Assembly: GCF_014905615.1 (NCBI RefSeq)
Contig: NZ_AQGU01000029.1
Coordinates: forward strand, 186,001-250,000
DNA from: Pseudoalteromonas aliena SW19
GTDB lineage: Bacteria; Pseudomonadota; Gammaproteobacteria; Enterobacterales; Alteromonadaceae
Length of the DNA stretch: 64,000 nt
Reading direction: 5' to 3'
Both the position numbers and the translations under genes were made by a program. Below the pieces are notes generated by a model, which was given only the letters and a program-made list of their open reading frames with translations, made no database searches and was not told where the DNA came from. The stretch's first letter is position 1; each line of letters starts with the position of its first letter. This document shows positions 27,817 through 37,151 of the stretch, piece by piece.

Positions 27817-29199
27817 ATGTTATCTGTTATACCTTCCACGCCGTTTATTCCTGAATTATTATGCCCTGCGGGCAGTTTAAAAAACATGCGTTATGCCTTT
27901 GCTTATGGTGCTGATGCAGTATATGCAGGGCAACCTCGTTATAGTTTGCGTGTGCGTAATAATGAATTTGACTTAGAGACGCTGCAAATTGGGATTAATG
28001 AAGCGCATGCGCAAAATAAAAAGTTTTATGTGGTGTCTAATATTGCGCCGCATAACGCGAAAGTAAAATCGTATTTACGTGACATTGAACCTGTTATTGC
28101 AATGAAACCTGATGCGCTGATTATGTCAGATCCTGGTTTGATCATGCTGGTTCGTGAAAAATGGCCAACTATGCCGGTTCATCTATCAGTGCAGGCAAAT
28201 GCAGTTAACTACGCCAGCGTACAGTTTTGGGCAAAGCAGGGAATTGAAAGAGTTATTCTATCGCGAGAACTATCACTCGAAGAAATTAGTGAAATACGCA
28301 CACTCTGCCCAAACACAGAACTTGAAGTATTTGTGCACGGCGCATTGTGTATGGCCTATTCAGGACGTTGTTTGCTTTCGGGCTATATTAACAAGCGCGA
28401 CCCAAACCAAGGTACATGTACCAATGCATGTCGCTGGGATTATGATGTTAAGCCAGGTGTTGAAAATGATACTGGCGAAATGGTGCATAAGATTGACCCA
28501 AAACAGGTTATTCCTACATTGGGAGAAGGGACGCCGAGTAACGATGTATTCATGTTAGAAGAGCAAGGCCGCCCTGGCGAATATATGCCAGCGTTTGAGG
28601 ATGAACACGGCACCTATATTATGAATTCAAAAGACTTACGTGCTGTGCAATATGTAGAACAGCTCACAAAAATGGGTGTACATAGTTTAAAAATAGAAGG
28701 CCGTACTAAGTCGTTTTATTATGTAGCGCGTACAGCACAGGTATACCGAAAAGCAATAGACGATGCGGTTGCAGGCAAGCCGTTTGATGCGGATTTATTT
28801 AAAACATTAGAAAACTTAGCGCATCGTGGCTATACCGAAGGCTTTTTAAAACGCCACGCCCATCAAGATTATCAAAATTACGAATACGGTCATTCAGTTT
28901 CTACCAAGCAGCAATTTGTAGGCGAAGTATTAGGTCGTAATGCCAATGGTTTGGTTGAAATAGATGTAAAAAATAAATTTTGTGTTGGCCATTCGTTAGA
29001 GCTAATGACACCAAAGGGAAATATTAGCTTTGTGCTTGAATGTATGGAAAACAAAAAAGGCGAAAACATTACCGATGCCAAAGGCTCAGGCCATATTGTA
29101 AAAATCCCACTGCCTAATAATCTCGATTTAGCGCACGCTATTTTAATGCGTAACCTAGATGAAAACCAAGACACCCGCAATCCGTTTAAACAAGCGTAA
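27817..29199 (+). CDS. trhP: U32-family tRNA hydroxylation protein TrhP (YegQ)
   Basis: From ATG 27817 (GGAG 5 nt upstream) the product is 460 residues; an ATG 15 bp earlier lacks a ribosome site. The N-terminus reads PELLCPAGSLKNMRYAFAYG and ADAVYAG. The U32 signature EVFVHGALCMAYSGRCLLSG is followed by NQGTCTNACRWDY, whose Cys cluster is typical of the hydroxylase group. Later LKIEGRTKSFYYVARTAQVY is also family-specific. In E. coli YegQ/TrhP takes part in prephenate-dependent formation of 5-hydroxyuridine at tRNA position 34. The peptidase name of the U32 family is historical. Confidence 0.93.
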   Translation: MLSVIPSTPFIPELLCPAGSLKNMRYAFAYGADAVYAGQPRYSLRVRNNEFDLETLQIGINEAHAQNKKFYVVSNIAPHNAKVKSYLRDIEPVIAMKPDALIMSDPGLIMLVREKWPTMPVHLSVQANAVNYASVQFWAKQGIERVILSRELSLEEISEIRTLCPNTELEVFVHGALCMAYSGRCLLSGYINKRDPNQGTCTNACRWDYDVKPGVENDTGEMVHKIDPKQVIPTLGEGTPSNDVFMLEEQGRPGEYMPAFEDEHGTYIMNSKDLRAVQYVEQLTKMGVHSLKIEGRTKSFYYVARTAQVYRKAIDDAVAGKPFDADLFKTLENLAHRGYTEGFLKRHAHQDYQNYEYGHSVSTKQQFVGEVLGRNANGLVEIDVKNKFCVGHSLELMTPKGNISFVLECMENKKGENITDAKGSGHIVKIPLPNNLDLAHAILMRNLDENQDTRNPFKQA

Positions 29200-29217
29200 T
29201 GTAACCCTATAACATTG

Positions 29218-29394
29218 CGCCTATTTTCATAAATAGGCGATAACGCAGCATAAATGCCAAACATGCACTGCCCAAAGAGTTCTTTCTAGGGACGATTAAC
29301 TCTTTGTTGCTCGGTTTTTAATTAGCCCACTCGATTACAAACCTCACACCGCGATTAAATCGCCCCTAGATAGAACAAATTTTAATCCTGAAAT
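29218..29394 (-). repeat. Dispersed repeat family R2, copy 3 (inverted)
   Basis: The reverse complement matches the copy at 3248: core GGGGCGATTTAATCGCGGTG, then AAAACCGAGCAACAAAGAG, then GCATGTTTGGCATTTATGCT. The left end GCCTATTTTCATAAATAGGC forms a hairpin 17 bp after the trhP stop and may terminate it. 29395-29886 holds no gene but carries the promoter and probable operators of the alginate operon. Confidence 0.65.
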
Positions 29395-29595
29395 TAGCAT
29401 TAACCCCGTTTTACTTTGTTTAGCTCTCGATAAAAATTAACTAATGTTAAATTGGTAAATTTTACCTTGCTGAATTAGCGCTTGTTATTACCAATTTTAT
29501 TTCTATTGTAAATCTTCAATAAGCAATGGCTTTGAATCTTTGCTCTGTTGTCTAATTATCTGTTTTTAATTACTTTATTTAATTTTTATGATGTT

Positions 29596-29630
29596 TTTAA
29601 TTTAATTTAATTTAATTTAATTTGATTTGA
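29596..29630. repeat. Pentanucleotide tandem repeat (TTTAA)5(TTTGA)2
   Basis: Seven 5-bp units, five TTTAA and two TTTGA, about 260 bp upstream of dehR. Such tracts can change in copy number by slippage and would be intrinsically bent or easily melted. Confidence 0.75.
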
Positions 29631-29680
29631 TTATTAGTTTAGTTATTTTCCCATTACTTTTTTTGAGTGACTTCATTAAA

Positions 29681-29703
29681 TTGGTTGACAAATTGGTTGC
29701 CAA
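29681..29703. promoter_or_regulatory. Candidate GntR operator upstream of dehR
   Basis: TTGGTTGACA (29681) and TTGGTTGCCAA (29693-29703) are two related words 12 bp apart. GGTAAATTTTACC (29454-29466), a near-perfect palindrome, lies farther upstream. FadR-type GntR proteins bind short GT..AC palindromes. The same TTGG-type words, including a 12-bp spaced pair, occur before the gntR gene at 45696, and TTGGTTGACC occurs before the receptor gene. Binding is inferred. Confidence 0.45.
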
Positions 29704-29886
29704 ATAATACTGTTTTTACAATCTGATTGGTAATTTTTTAATTTAAGCTGCTTACCCATCAGTATAAAGTCTAAAGTTACGCCATGTTAGGAGTAACTCA
29801 TAGGAGCTAATAAAGCGAAGTAGGGTCACTGTTACTAAGCTAACGAATAGCGTGAGAACAAGCGCTCAACAATTTAGGAGTTATTC

Positions 29887-30765
29887 ATGTCTAAACCAAC
29901 TATCGGTTTTATCGGACTAGGCCTTATGGGCGGTAATATGGTCGAAAATTTACAAAATAAAGGCTATGAGCTGATTGTAATGGACCTCAATAAAGGTGCG
30001 GTTGCTGCATGTGTTGAACGTGGAGCGAAAACAGTGGCAACCGCGAAAGAGCTCGCAGCAGCAGCTGATATCGTGATGCTGTGTTTAACCACATCAGAAA
30101 TCGTTGAAAAAGTTGTTTACGCAGAAGATGGTTTACTTGCTGGTTTTAAAGCAGATTCAGTATTAATAGACTTTGGTACATCAATTCCTGCTTCGACCAA
30201 GAAAATTGGTGCTGATCTCGCTGCAAAAGGCGTAGGTATGATTGATGCACCACTAGGTCGAACTCCTGCACATGCAAAAGATGGCTTGTTAAATATCATG
30301 GCTGCAGGTGATTTAGGAACATTTAATAAAGTTAAATCTGTTCTACAAGAGCAAGGCGAAAATGTTTTTCATTTAGGTGAGCTAGGTGCTGGTCATACAA
30401 CTAAATTAATCAATAACTTTATGGGTATGACGACGGTTTGCGCTATGTCGCAAGCTTTTGCTGTGGCAGATCGCGCAGGTGTTGATCGTCAACAGTTGTT
30501 CGACATTATGTCAACAGGGCCGTCAAATTCCCCATTCATGCATTTTTGTAAAAACTATGCAGTTGATGGTGTAAGTGATCTAGGTTTCTCAATTGCAAAT
30601 GCAAACAAAGACTTAGGTTATTTTTTACAGATGGTAGAAGACTTAGGCACTGTGTCTAAAATTGCCGAAGGCTCATCGGCTAACTTGCAAGCTGCATTTG
30701 ATGCAGGTATGGCTCAAGGAAACGTACCGGAGATCTTTGACTACTTTAAAAAATTAGACAAGTAA
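29887..30765 (+). CDS. dehR: DEH reductase (3-hydroxyisobutyrate dehydrogenase family)
   Basis: The 292-residue NAD(P)-dependent enzyme has an N-terminal Rossmann motif (TIGFIGLGLMGGNMVENLQN). It carries the family motif IDAPLGRTPAHAKDGLLNIM and the catalytic Lys helix GHTTKLINNFMGM. In alginate loci this family reduces 4-deoxy-L-erythro-5-hexoseulose uronate (DEH) to 2-keto-3-deoxygluconate (KDG). The role rests on context: the next genes are PL6 and PL17 lyases, kdgF, kdgK and eda. TAGGAG lies before the ATG. It is the first gene of the plus-strand cluster. Other members of the family act on tartronate semialdehyde, so the substrate is inferred. Confidence 0.85.
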   Translation: MSKPTIGFIGLGLMGGNMVENLQNKGYELIVMDLNKGAVAACVERGAKTVATAKELAAAADIVMLCLTTSEIVEKVVYAEDGLLAGFKADSVLIDFGTSIPASTKKIGADLAAKGVGMIDAPLGRTPAHAKDGLLNIMAAGDLGTFNKVKSVLQEQGENVFHLGELGAGHTTKLINNFMGMTTVCAMSQAFAVADRAGVDRQQLFDIMSTGPSNSPFMHFCKNYAVDGVSDLGFSIANANKDLGYFLQMVEDLGTVSKIAEGSSANLQAAFDAGMAQGNVPEIFDYFKKLDK

Positions 30766-30780
30766 TCCTTGTAAATTTTA

Positions 30781-30809
30781 GGCGCTAAATAGCAAGGTTA
30801 TTTAGCGCC
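30781..30809. promoter_or_regulatory. Intergenic hairpin between dehR and the PL6 lyase gene
   Basis: Perfect 11-bp stem GGCGCTAAATA (30781-30791) / TATTTAGCGCC (30799-30809) with a 7-nt loop but no T run after it. It may act as an mRNA stabiliser or partial terminator separating dehR from downstream genes. Confidence 0.45.
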
Positions 30810-30886
30810 AACACACACTATAAAGTTGGTGATGCAGAATACTCTTGTGGTTTATCTGCCTATCCTAGTTTAAAAAAGAGTTAACT

Positions 30887-33154
30887 ATGCGATTGATTAA
30901 TTTAACTATAATAAAATTAAGCCTAGTTATCCTTGGTTGTATTTCAACAGCGACAACAGCCAAAGACTACTTTGTTGACAACAAACAAGCTTACACAGAC
31001 ATTGCCAAAGCCTTAAAAGCGGGTGATAAAGTTATTCTAAAAAATGGTACTTGGACAGACTTTGAGATTTTATTTCAAGGTCAAGGTACAGAAAAGTCTC
31101 CTATTGAGTTGACTGCACAAACGAAAGGTAAAGTTATTTTATCTGGGCAGTCTAACTTGCGCCTTGCTGGGCAATATCTTCAAGCAAGTGGCTTAGTCTT
31201 TAAAAACGGCTATACGCCAACGTCGGCGGCCATTGAATTTCGTCGTAATAAAAATGAACTAGCCTATCACTCTCGCGTTTTCGAAATGGTTATTGATAAT
31301 TACAATAACCCAGATAAACGTGAATCTGATTACTGGGTGGCATTATATGGCAAACATAACCGTTTTGATCATAATCACCTCGTTGGCAAGCGTAACAAAG
31401 GAGTGACTCTGGCGGTGCGTTTAAATAGCAAGCAAAGTCAGCAAAACTATCATCAAATTGATCATAATTACTTTGGTTACAGACCCACCTTTGGCTCTAA
31501 CGGCGGTGAAACTATCCGCATTGGTACCAGCCATTACTCACTTACTGACTCGCATACATTAGTTGATAATAATTATTTTGAACAAACCAACGGCGAAGTC
31601 GAAATTATCTCGATTAAATCGGGTAAAAATATTGTACGCAACAACGTGTTTTACGAAGCACGCGGCACACTTACCATGCGCCATGGTAACGGTAATCTAA
31701 TAGAAGAGAATATCTTTTTTGGTAATGGTGTTGAGCATACAGGCGGTATCCGCCTTATCAATAAAGATCAAATTATTCGTAATAACTACCTAGAAGGGCT
31801 TACAGGTTTTCGTTTTGGTAGTGGGTTTACAGTAATGAATGGCGTACCAAATTCGCCAATTAACCGCTATCACCAAGTTGAAAATGCACAAATAGAAAAC
31901 AACACCTTTGTTAACGTACGTCATATCCAATTAGCTGCGGGCAGTGATGCTGAGCGAAGTGCTGTGCCAATTAATAGCGTGATGAAAAATAACTTAATTA
32001 TTAATGATGATCAGGTGCAACCTTTCAGTGCATTTGATGATGTTAGTGGCATTAAGTTCTCTAATAATGTTGCTAACTCAAGCGTACTCAACGCACTAAG
32101 GTATGGTGTAAAACAAACAGCAGTTGAGATGAAGCGCAATAAAAATGGTTTACTTTACCCTACCTCAAATATGTCTGCTGTTGGCGCGAAAGCCGATTTA
32201 AAAGTGATAGCAAAAAAAGAGACCGGTGTAACTTGGTATCCAAAAGTGCCAGCGGTTATCGCTTTTGACTCAGGTAAAACACATGCTGTATCGGGTTCAG
32301 CTAAGTCATTATTAACAGCAATAGAGCTGGCTAAATCGGGGGATGTCCTTGAGCTTGAATCAGGTCAGTTTGATGTGTCTAAACTGGTTGTTATTGATAA
32401 AGTATTAACAATTAAGGCCCGCCAACAAGCAAAAGCGACCCTCACATTTCAACGCTCAAGCTTATTTGAAATACACGACGGTGGAAGCTTAAAGCTCGAT
32501 GGGCTAATCATTTCAGGGCAAAGTAGTCCCGATTCGGCTGGCAATACTGTAATCAGAACGCAAAAGTGGGGGATGGTCGATAACTACCGCTTGAACATGA
32601 TGAATTCTCACTTAGTGAACCTCGATATTAACCACACTTTTGATTTTTTCAAAACAGGTAAAGGTGCGCTGGCGGATGAGATCACGCTAATTAATAATAA
32701 GTTCGACGGAGTATCTGGCGATATTTTACGCCTTGACAGCGAAACTGAAGATTTAGGGATATACAACGCTGACTACGTAACCTTCAGTGATAATAGTTTT
32801 AGCAATATCGGCGGTAGCTTAGTCACGCTTTATCGCGGTGGCACAGATGAAAGTACTTTTGGCCCTCACTTTATAATGACGAATAATTCGCTAAATAATG
32901 TAGGGCTTGGAAAACGCAATAAACGTAATGCCAGTATTTTCCTCCATGGTGTGCAAGTTACGAATATCAATAAGAATACATTTGTTAACTCAGCTCCTGT
33001 TATTGTTGAGCATACAGTCGGTGAGCCAAAAACTTCGATCATTAACAATATCTTTGATGCCACAGATGCGCCAAGTGTTACTGAGCTTAGAGTTGCAGGG
33101 CCGCACACGGCCACGTTAAAAAACAATAAAGTAATTAACCCAAACTCTAAATAG
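30887..33154 (+). CDS. Alginate lyase, polysaccharide lyase family 6
   Basis: The 755-residue protein has a signal peptide (LINLTIIKLSLVILGCISTATTA region, cleaved near residue 25). A right-handed beta-helix domain holds the PL6 catalytic core. NGGETIRIGTS is at 205-215, and NGEVEIISIKSGKN follows with Glu237/Glu239 (calcium ligands) and Lys244 (base). RHGNGN has Arg265 (acid). The spacings Glu-Lys (7 and 5) and Lys-Arg (21) equal those of characterised PL6 enzymes. A second helix domain fills residues ~460-755, as in the two-domain type. It should cleave alginate outside the cytoplasm to oligomers with unsaturated ends. The next gene is PL17. Confidence 0.93.
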   Translation: MRLINLTIIKLSLVILGCISTATTAKDYFVDNKQAYTDIAKALKAGDKVILKNGTWTDFEILFQGQGTEKSPIELTAQTKGKVILSGQSNLRLAGQYLQASGLVFKNGYTPTSAAIEFRRNKNELAYHSRVFEMVIDNYNNPDKRESDYWVALYGKHNRFDHNHLVGKRNKGVTLAVRLNSKQSQQNYHQIDHNYFGYRPTFGSNGGETIRIGTSHYSLTDSHTLVDNNYFEQTNGEVEIISIKSGKNIVRNNVFYEARGTLTMRHGNGNLIEENIFFGNGVEHTGGIRLINKDQIIRNNYLEGLTGFRFGSGFTVMNGVPNSPINRYHQVENAQIENNTFVNVRHIQLAAGSDAERSAVPINSVMKNNLIINDDQVQPFSAFDDVSGIKFSNNVANSSVLNALRYGVKQTAVEMKRNKNGLLYPTSNMSAVGAKADLKVIAKKETGVTWYPKVPAVIAFDSGKTHAVSGSAKSLLTAIELAKSGDVLELESGQFDVSKLVVIDKVLTIKARQQAKATLTFQRSSLFEIHDGGSLKLDGLIISGQSSPDSAGNTVIRTQKWGMVDNYRLNMMNSHLVNLDINHTFDFFKTGKGALADEITLINNKFDGVSGDILRLDSETEDLGIYNADYVTFSDNSFSNIGGSLVTLYRGGTDESTFGPHFIMTNNSLNNVGLGKRNKRNASIFLHGVQVTNINKNTFVNSAPVIVEHTVGEPKTSIINNIFDATDAPSVTELRVAGPHTATLKNNKVINPNSK

Positions 33155-33162
33155 TAAATTTC

Positions 33163-33182
33163 TTAATCAGAGTTCAGGTAAA
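33163..33182. repeat. Short MITE-end relic
   Basis: TTAATCAGAGTTCAGGTAAA resembles the right terminus (TTATCCAGAGTTCAGGTTAA) of the MITE at 38256. Only about 20 bp is present, between the PL6 and PL17 genes, so chance cannot be excluded. Confidence 0.3.
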
Positions 33183-33206
33183 TTAATAATTAGTGGAGTG
33201 TTATTG

Positions 33207-35417
33207 ATGTCATTATTAAGCTTACAAACAAAATTAACAGCGGGGGTTATGTCGGTTGTGCTTGCTATTGCCTCGTTTAGCTCATTGGCCGCACATCCTA
33301 ATTTAGTGATCACGCAAAATGATGTTATAAAAATGCGCAGCGCTCTTGATAGCAAAGGTCATTTTAGTGAGCGTTATTACAGTTTAAAATCACAGGTTGA
33401 TCAAGAAATTGCATTTCCAAGTGTGGTGCCTGTGCCTAAAGATGGCGGCGGTGGTTACACCCATGAACGTCATAAAAAGAATTATCAACTAATGTACCGA
33501 GCAGGGATCATTTATCAGCTTAGCCAAGAGCAGAAATATGCTGACTACGTTCGTGACATGTTACTGCAATACGCCACGCTTTATCCTAGTTTAGATGTGC
33601 ACCCTAAGCGTAAAGTAAAGTCCCAAAATCCAGGTAAATTATTTTGGCAAAGCTTAAATGAAGCAATGTGGTTGGTGTATACCATTCAGGCCTATGATCT
33701 GGTTCATAATGCATTAACGGATCAACAGATCAATACCATTGAGCAACAGTTATTACGTCCAGTTGCTTTATTTCTATCCGAAGGGCAACCAACTACGTTT
33801 AATAAAGTACATAATCATGGCACGTGGGCAACAGCTGGCGTAGGCATGGCGGGTTATGTAATGAATGAGCCTGAGTGGGTTGAAAAAGCCTTGTATGATT
33901 TGGATAAGTCAGGCAAAGGAGGTTTTTTAAAGCAACTTGATTTGTTGTTTTCACCGCAAGGCTATTATAACGAAGGGCCTTATTATCAACGTTTTGCGTT
34001 ATTACCATTTGTCACTTTTGCCCAAGCGATTGCTCACAATGAGCCTGAGCGAAAAATTGCCGAGCATCGAGATGGAATATTGCTAAAAGCAATTGATACG
34101 ACAATTCAACTTAGCTACAACGGTTTGTTTTTCCCTATTAACGATGCGATTAAGAGCAAAGGAATTGATACCATTGAGCTTGTCCATGGCGTAACTGTTG
34201 CTTATAGCTTAACAAATGACACCGGTTATTTAGATATTGCTAAACAACAAGGGCAAATTATTTTATCCGGTGATGGTTTAAAAGTGGCGCAGGCGCTGGA
34301 TAAAGGTTTAGCAACACCTTATGAGTTTAAATCGGCCGCTTTTGGCGATGGTAACGACGGTAAGCAAGGTGCGTTAGTTGTAATGCGAACGCAAGTGGGT
34401 GGCAATCAAGCACTACTGTTTAAACCTGCTGCACAAGGTTTAGGGCACGGTCATTTTGATAAGTTAACGTGGCAGTTTTACGACCACGGTAATGAAATTG
34501 TATCTGACTATGGCGCAGCCCGTTTTTTAAATGTAGAAGCTAAATACGGCGGCCGTTACCTGCCAGAAAATAACAGCTACGCTAAACAAACGGTTGCTCA
34601 TAATACGGTTGTAGTGGATGAAACAAGCCATTTTAATGCCAGTGTGAGTGTTGGTAATCGCAATGCCCCGACACTTAATTTTTTCGAAACATCTAACGTG
34701 GGCACAGTCTCAAGTGGTGAAATAAGCACTGCATATAATGGCGTTGAGCTAGCGCGCACACTAGCCTTAATTAACGTACCAGAGCTTGACAGCACGATTG
34801 CACTTGATGTGTTTGACGTTACAGCACAGGCTGAACACCAGTTCGATTTACCGCTTCACTACAAAGGTCAGCTTATAGATACCAGCTTTGCACTGCGTGC
34901 TAACACAACACAATTAGCTGCGCTGGGTTCTAAAAATGGCTATCAGCACTTGTGGCTTAAAGGGCAAGCAAAACCCAAAAATGGGTTAGCTAAAGTAACG
35001 TGGTTGAACGACAACGGGCGCTTTTACACCCAAACAAGCTTAGTCAAAGGTGATGAGTCTTTTTTGTTTACTCAAATTGGTGCAAACGATCCTAACTTTA
35101 ATTTACGCAACGAAAATGGCTTTATTCGCCGCGTAAATGGGCAAAAAAAGCACACGTTTGTATCGGTGTTAGAGCCCCACGGTGAATACAACCCAAGTAA
35201 AGAATATACGTTAGAAGCTGTTAGTCGAGTTACAAAGCTTGAATATAGCCAGCAAGGCGATTTAACACTTGTTGAACTTGATATTAAAGGCAAGTCCTAT
35301 TTAGTGGCTATAAATAAAGCACAAAACGCAACCAAAAACACATTCACATTTAAAAATAAAGAGTTCACCTTAAATGGCCGACTAGGCGTTTATGCGATGA
35401 AAAATAATCAGGAGTAA
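33207..35417 (+). CDS. Oligoalginate lyase, polysaccharide lyase family 17
   Basis: From ATG 33207 the product is 736 residues; a GTG 9 bp earlier fits the ribosome site less well. A signal peptide (VMSVVLAIASFSSLAA) is followed by an alpha/alpha-barrel domain with the catalytic Asn-His of NKVHNHGTWATAGVGMAGY and the Tyr of GYYNEGPYYQRFAL. The C-terminal heparinase II/III-like beta-sandwich has GLGHGHFDKLTWQFYDHGNE and YAKQTVAHNTVVVDE. PL17 enzymes are exolytic and release unsaturated uronate monomers from alginate oligomers. The protein is probably periplasmic or a surface enzyme. It is co-oriented with PL6 and kdgF. Confidence 0.94.
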   Translation: MSLLSLQTKLTAGVMSVVLAIASFSSLAAHPNLVITQNDVIKMRSALDSKGHFSERYYSLKSQVDQEIAFPSVVPVPKDGGGGYTHERHKKNYQLMYRAGIIYQLSQEQKYADYVRDMLLQYATLYPSLDVHPKRKVKSQNPGKLFWQSLNEAMWLVYTIQAYDLVHNALTDQQINTIEQQLLRPVALFLSEGQPTTFNKVHNHGTWATAGVGMAGYVMNEPEWVEKALYDLDKSGKGGFLKQLDLLFSPQGYYNEGPYYQRFALLPFVTFAQAIAHNEPERKIAEHRDGILLKAIDTTIQLSYNGLFFPINDAIKSKGIDTIELVHGVTVAYSLTNDTGYLDIAKQQGQIILSGDGLKVAQALDKGLATPYEFKSAAFGDGNDGKQGALVVMRTQVGGNQALLFKPAAQGLGHGHFDKLTWQFYDHGNEIVSDYGAARFLNVEAKYGGRYLPENNSYAKQTVAHNTVVVDETSHFNASVSVGNRNAPTLNFFETSNVGTVSSGEISTAYNGVELARTLALINVPELDSTIALDVFDVTAQAEHQFDLPLHYKGQLIDTSFALRANTTQLAALGSKNGYQHLWLKGQAKPKNGLAKVTWLNDNGRFYTQTSLVKGDESFLFTQIGANDPNFNLRNENGFIRRVNGQKKHTFVSVLEPHGEYNPSKEYTLEAVSRVTKLEYSQQGDLTLVELDIKGKSYLVAINKAQNATKNTFTFKNKEFTLNGRLGVYAMKNNQE

Positions 35418-35422
35418 ACAGA

Positions 35423-35767
35423 ATGCAAAAGCAAAGCGCACATTTTTCATTTGGTAACGAGACTAAAATTGAAGACCTAGGAAATGGCTTGAAACGTCAA
35501 ATGTTAGGCTATAACGAAGAGTTGATGGCGGTAAAAATTTGGTTTGCACAAGGCGCTATTGGTTATAACCATGCACACCGTCATTCACAAGTTACTTATG
35601 TAGTTGAAGGTGAGTTTCATTTTAATATTGATGGTGTTACTAAAATATTAAAACCAGGGGACAGTTGTTTTATTCCGCCATTTGTAGATCATGGTGCGAC
35701 GTGCCCAACAGGCGGTATTTTAATCGATACCTTTAGTCCAGCTCGTGAAGATTTTCTTGGGGAATAA
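35423..35767 (+). CDS. kdgF: KdgF-type cupin, unsaturated uronate ring-opening
   Basis: The 114-residue single-domain cupin has the metal motif GYNHAHRHSQVTYVVEGEF (H-x-H-x(4)-Q-type) and the second motif LKPGDSCFIPPFVDHGA. KdgF enzymes speed the conversion of 4,5-unsaturated monouronates, produced by lyases from alginate or pectin, into the linear ketouronate DEH. It starts 5 bp after PL17, and the MFS transporter starts 2 bp after it, so the three are tightly coupled. There is no signal peptide, so it works in the cytosol. Confidence 0.9.
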   Translation: MQKQSAHFSFGNETKIEDLGNGLKRQMLGYNEELMAVKIWFAQGAIGYNHAHRHSQVTYVVEGEFHFNIDGVTKILKPGDSCFIPPFVDHGATCPTGGILIDTFSPAREDFLGE

Positions 35768-35769
35768 CT

Positions 35770-37077
35770 ATGCAACTTAAAGGTTTACGTTGGTGGGTTA
35801 TCGCATTAATTGCGCTTGCTACCATCATTAATTACATCGACCGCCAAGCGCTTAGTGTGCTTTGGCCGGACATTGTTGAAGATTTATTCCCTGATGAGTC
35901 TGCATTAGAGCGCAAACAAATTTACGCTAACATCTCTATTGTATTTGTATTTGCCTATGCATTTGGTCAGGCCATCTTTGGTAAAGTATTTGACTGGGTA
36001 GGTACTCGTTTAGGCTTTGTTTTATCAATAGGTGTTTGGTCTGTTGCAACGATTGCGCATGCATTTGCTCAAGGTGTGCTTAGCTTTAGTATTTTTCGCG
36101 CTATTTTAGGCGTAGCAGAAGCCGGTAACTGGCCAGGTGCGGCCAAAGGCAATGCTGAATGGTTTCCAACTAAAGAGCGGGCTTTAGCACAGGGTATTTT
36201 TAACTCTGGTGCTGCTATAGGTGGCATTATTGCTATTCCTTTAATTGCTTACTTAACGATTTATTTTAGCTGGCAAATGGTGTTTGTTGTTATTGGTGTT
36301 CTGGGCTTTCTTTGGCTAGTGCCTTGGTTAATTTTAGTAAAAGCACCGCCTAGCTCCCACCCTTGGCTTACGGCACAAGAACGCGAATATATTTTAACAG
36401 GTCAACGTCGTGTTGATGATAACGGCGATGTTACTGGTGAAGATGAAGAAGAATATAATCCTTCAACAAAAGAGCTTTTATCTCGTAAACAAAGCTGGGG
36501 CGTAATTATTGCCTCTGCTGCCATTGACCCTATTTGGTGGTTATTTGTTTTTTGGATCCCAATTTACTTAAACGAAGTGTATGGCATGGACGTTAAGTCT
36601 ATCGGCATATACGGTTGGGTTCCTTATGTGGGTGCAATGTTTGGCGCTTGGTTTGGTGGCTTACTGGCACAAAATCGACTTAAAGCCGGTTGGAACACAG
36701 ATAAAACACGTAAGCTCACTATTACGCTGGGTTGCTTAATTATGTTACCTGCGTTACTTGCAATGGCAAATCCAGGTGGACCAACGACAGCAGTGCTAAT
36801 AATGGCGGTTATATTATTTGGTTTTCAAACTGCAATTGGTAACGTGCAAACACTACCAAGTGATTTGTTAGGTAAAAAAGCAGTGGGTACATTATCAGGT
36901 TTCTCTGGTATGGCGGCAAAACTGGGTGCTGTAGGTCTTACATCGCTTGTGCCTATTCTTACTGCGGATGGTAACTACGCGCCAGCATTTATTATTGGTG
37001 CCTCTTTAGCCATTATTGCAATGGCAGCTGTTTGGATTTTAATTCCAAAAATAGAACCTCTTAAAAAGCCTCAATAA
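35770..37077 (+). CDS. MFS hexuronate/DEH permease (ExuT-like)
   Basis: The 435-residue protein has twelve predicted membrane spans. It has the ExuT-type start RWWVIALIALATIINYIDRQ, the loop motif AEAGNWPGAAKGNAEWFPTK and ERALAQGIFNSGAAIGG, and the second-half FPW-type IPIYLNEVYGMDVKSIG. Members move hexuronates with protons. In alginate loci the same family brings unsaturated uronate or DEH into the cytosol. The gene is directly coupled to kdgF. Exact substrate is inferred from context. Confidence 0.87.
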   Translation: MQLKGLRWWVIALIALATIINYIDRQALSVLWPDIVEDLFPDESALERKQIYANISIVFVFAYAFGQAIFGKVFDWVGTRLGFVLSIGVWSVATIAHAFAQGVLSFSIFRAILGVAEAGNWPGAAKGNAEWFPTKERALAQGIFNSGAAIGGIIAIPLIAYLTIYFSWQMVFVVIGVLGFLWLVPWLILVKAPPSSHPWLTAQEREYILTGQRRVDDNGDVTGEDEEEYNPSTKELLSRKQSWGVIIASAAIDPIWWLFVFWIPIYLNEVYGMDVKSIGIYGWVPYVGAMFGAWFGGLLAQNRLKAGWNTDKTRKLTITLGCLIMLPALLAMANPGGPTTAVLIMAVILFGFQTAIGNVQTLPSDLLGKKAVGTLSGFSGMAAKLGAVGLTSLVPILTADGNYAPAFIIGASLAIIAMAAVWILIPKIEPLKKPQ

Positions 37078-37151
37078 TCTAGAGAATAACTGCTATGCCA
37101 AGATGGTTTGTATAAGCGCATAGCAGTTAACTACATAGGGTAACTTCCAAG

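Noticed and set aside
28890..29264. 124-aa minus-strand ORF starting MFGIYAALSPIYENRR
   Set aside because: Its start lies in the R2 repeat and the rest is antisense to trhP. The same MFGIYAALSPIY words arise wherever R2 occurs.
29596..29630. CRISPR-like array
   Set aside because: Units are 5 bp with no spacers. No repeat-spacer pattern or cas gene was seen anywhere in the window.
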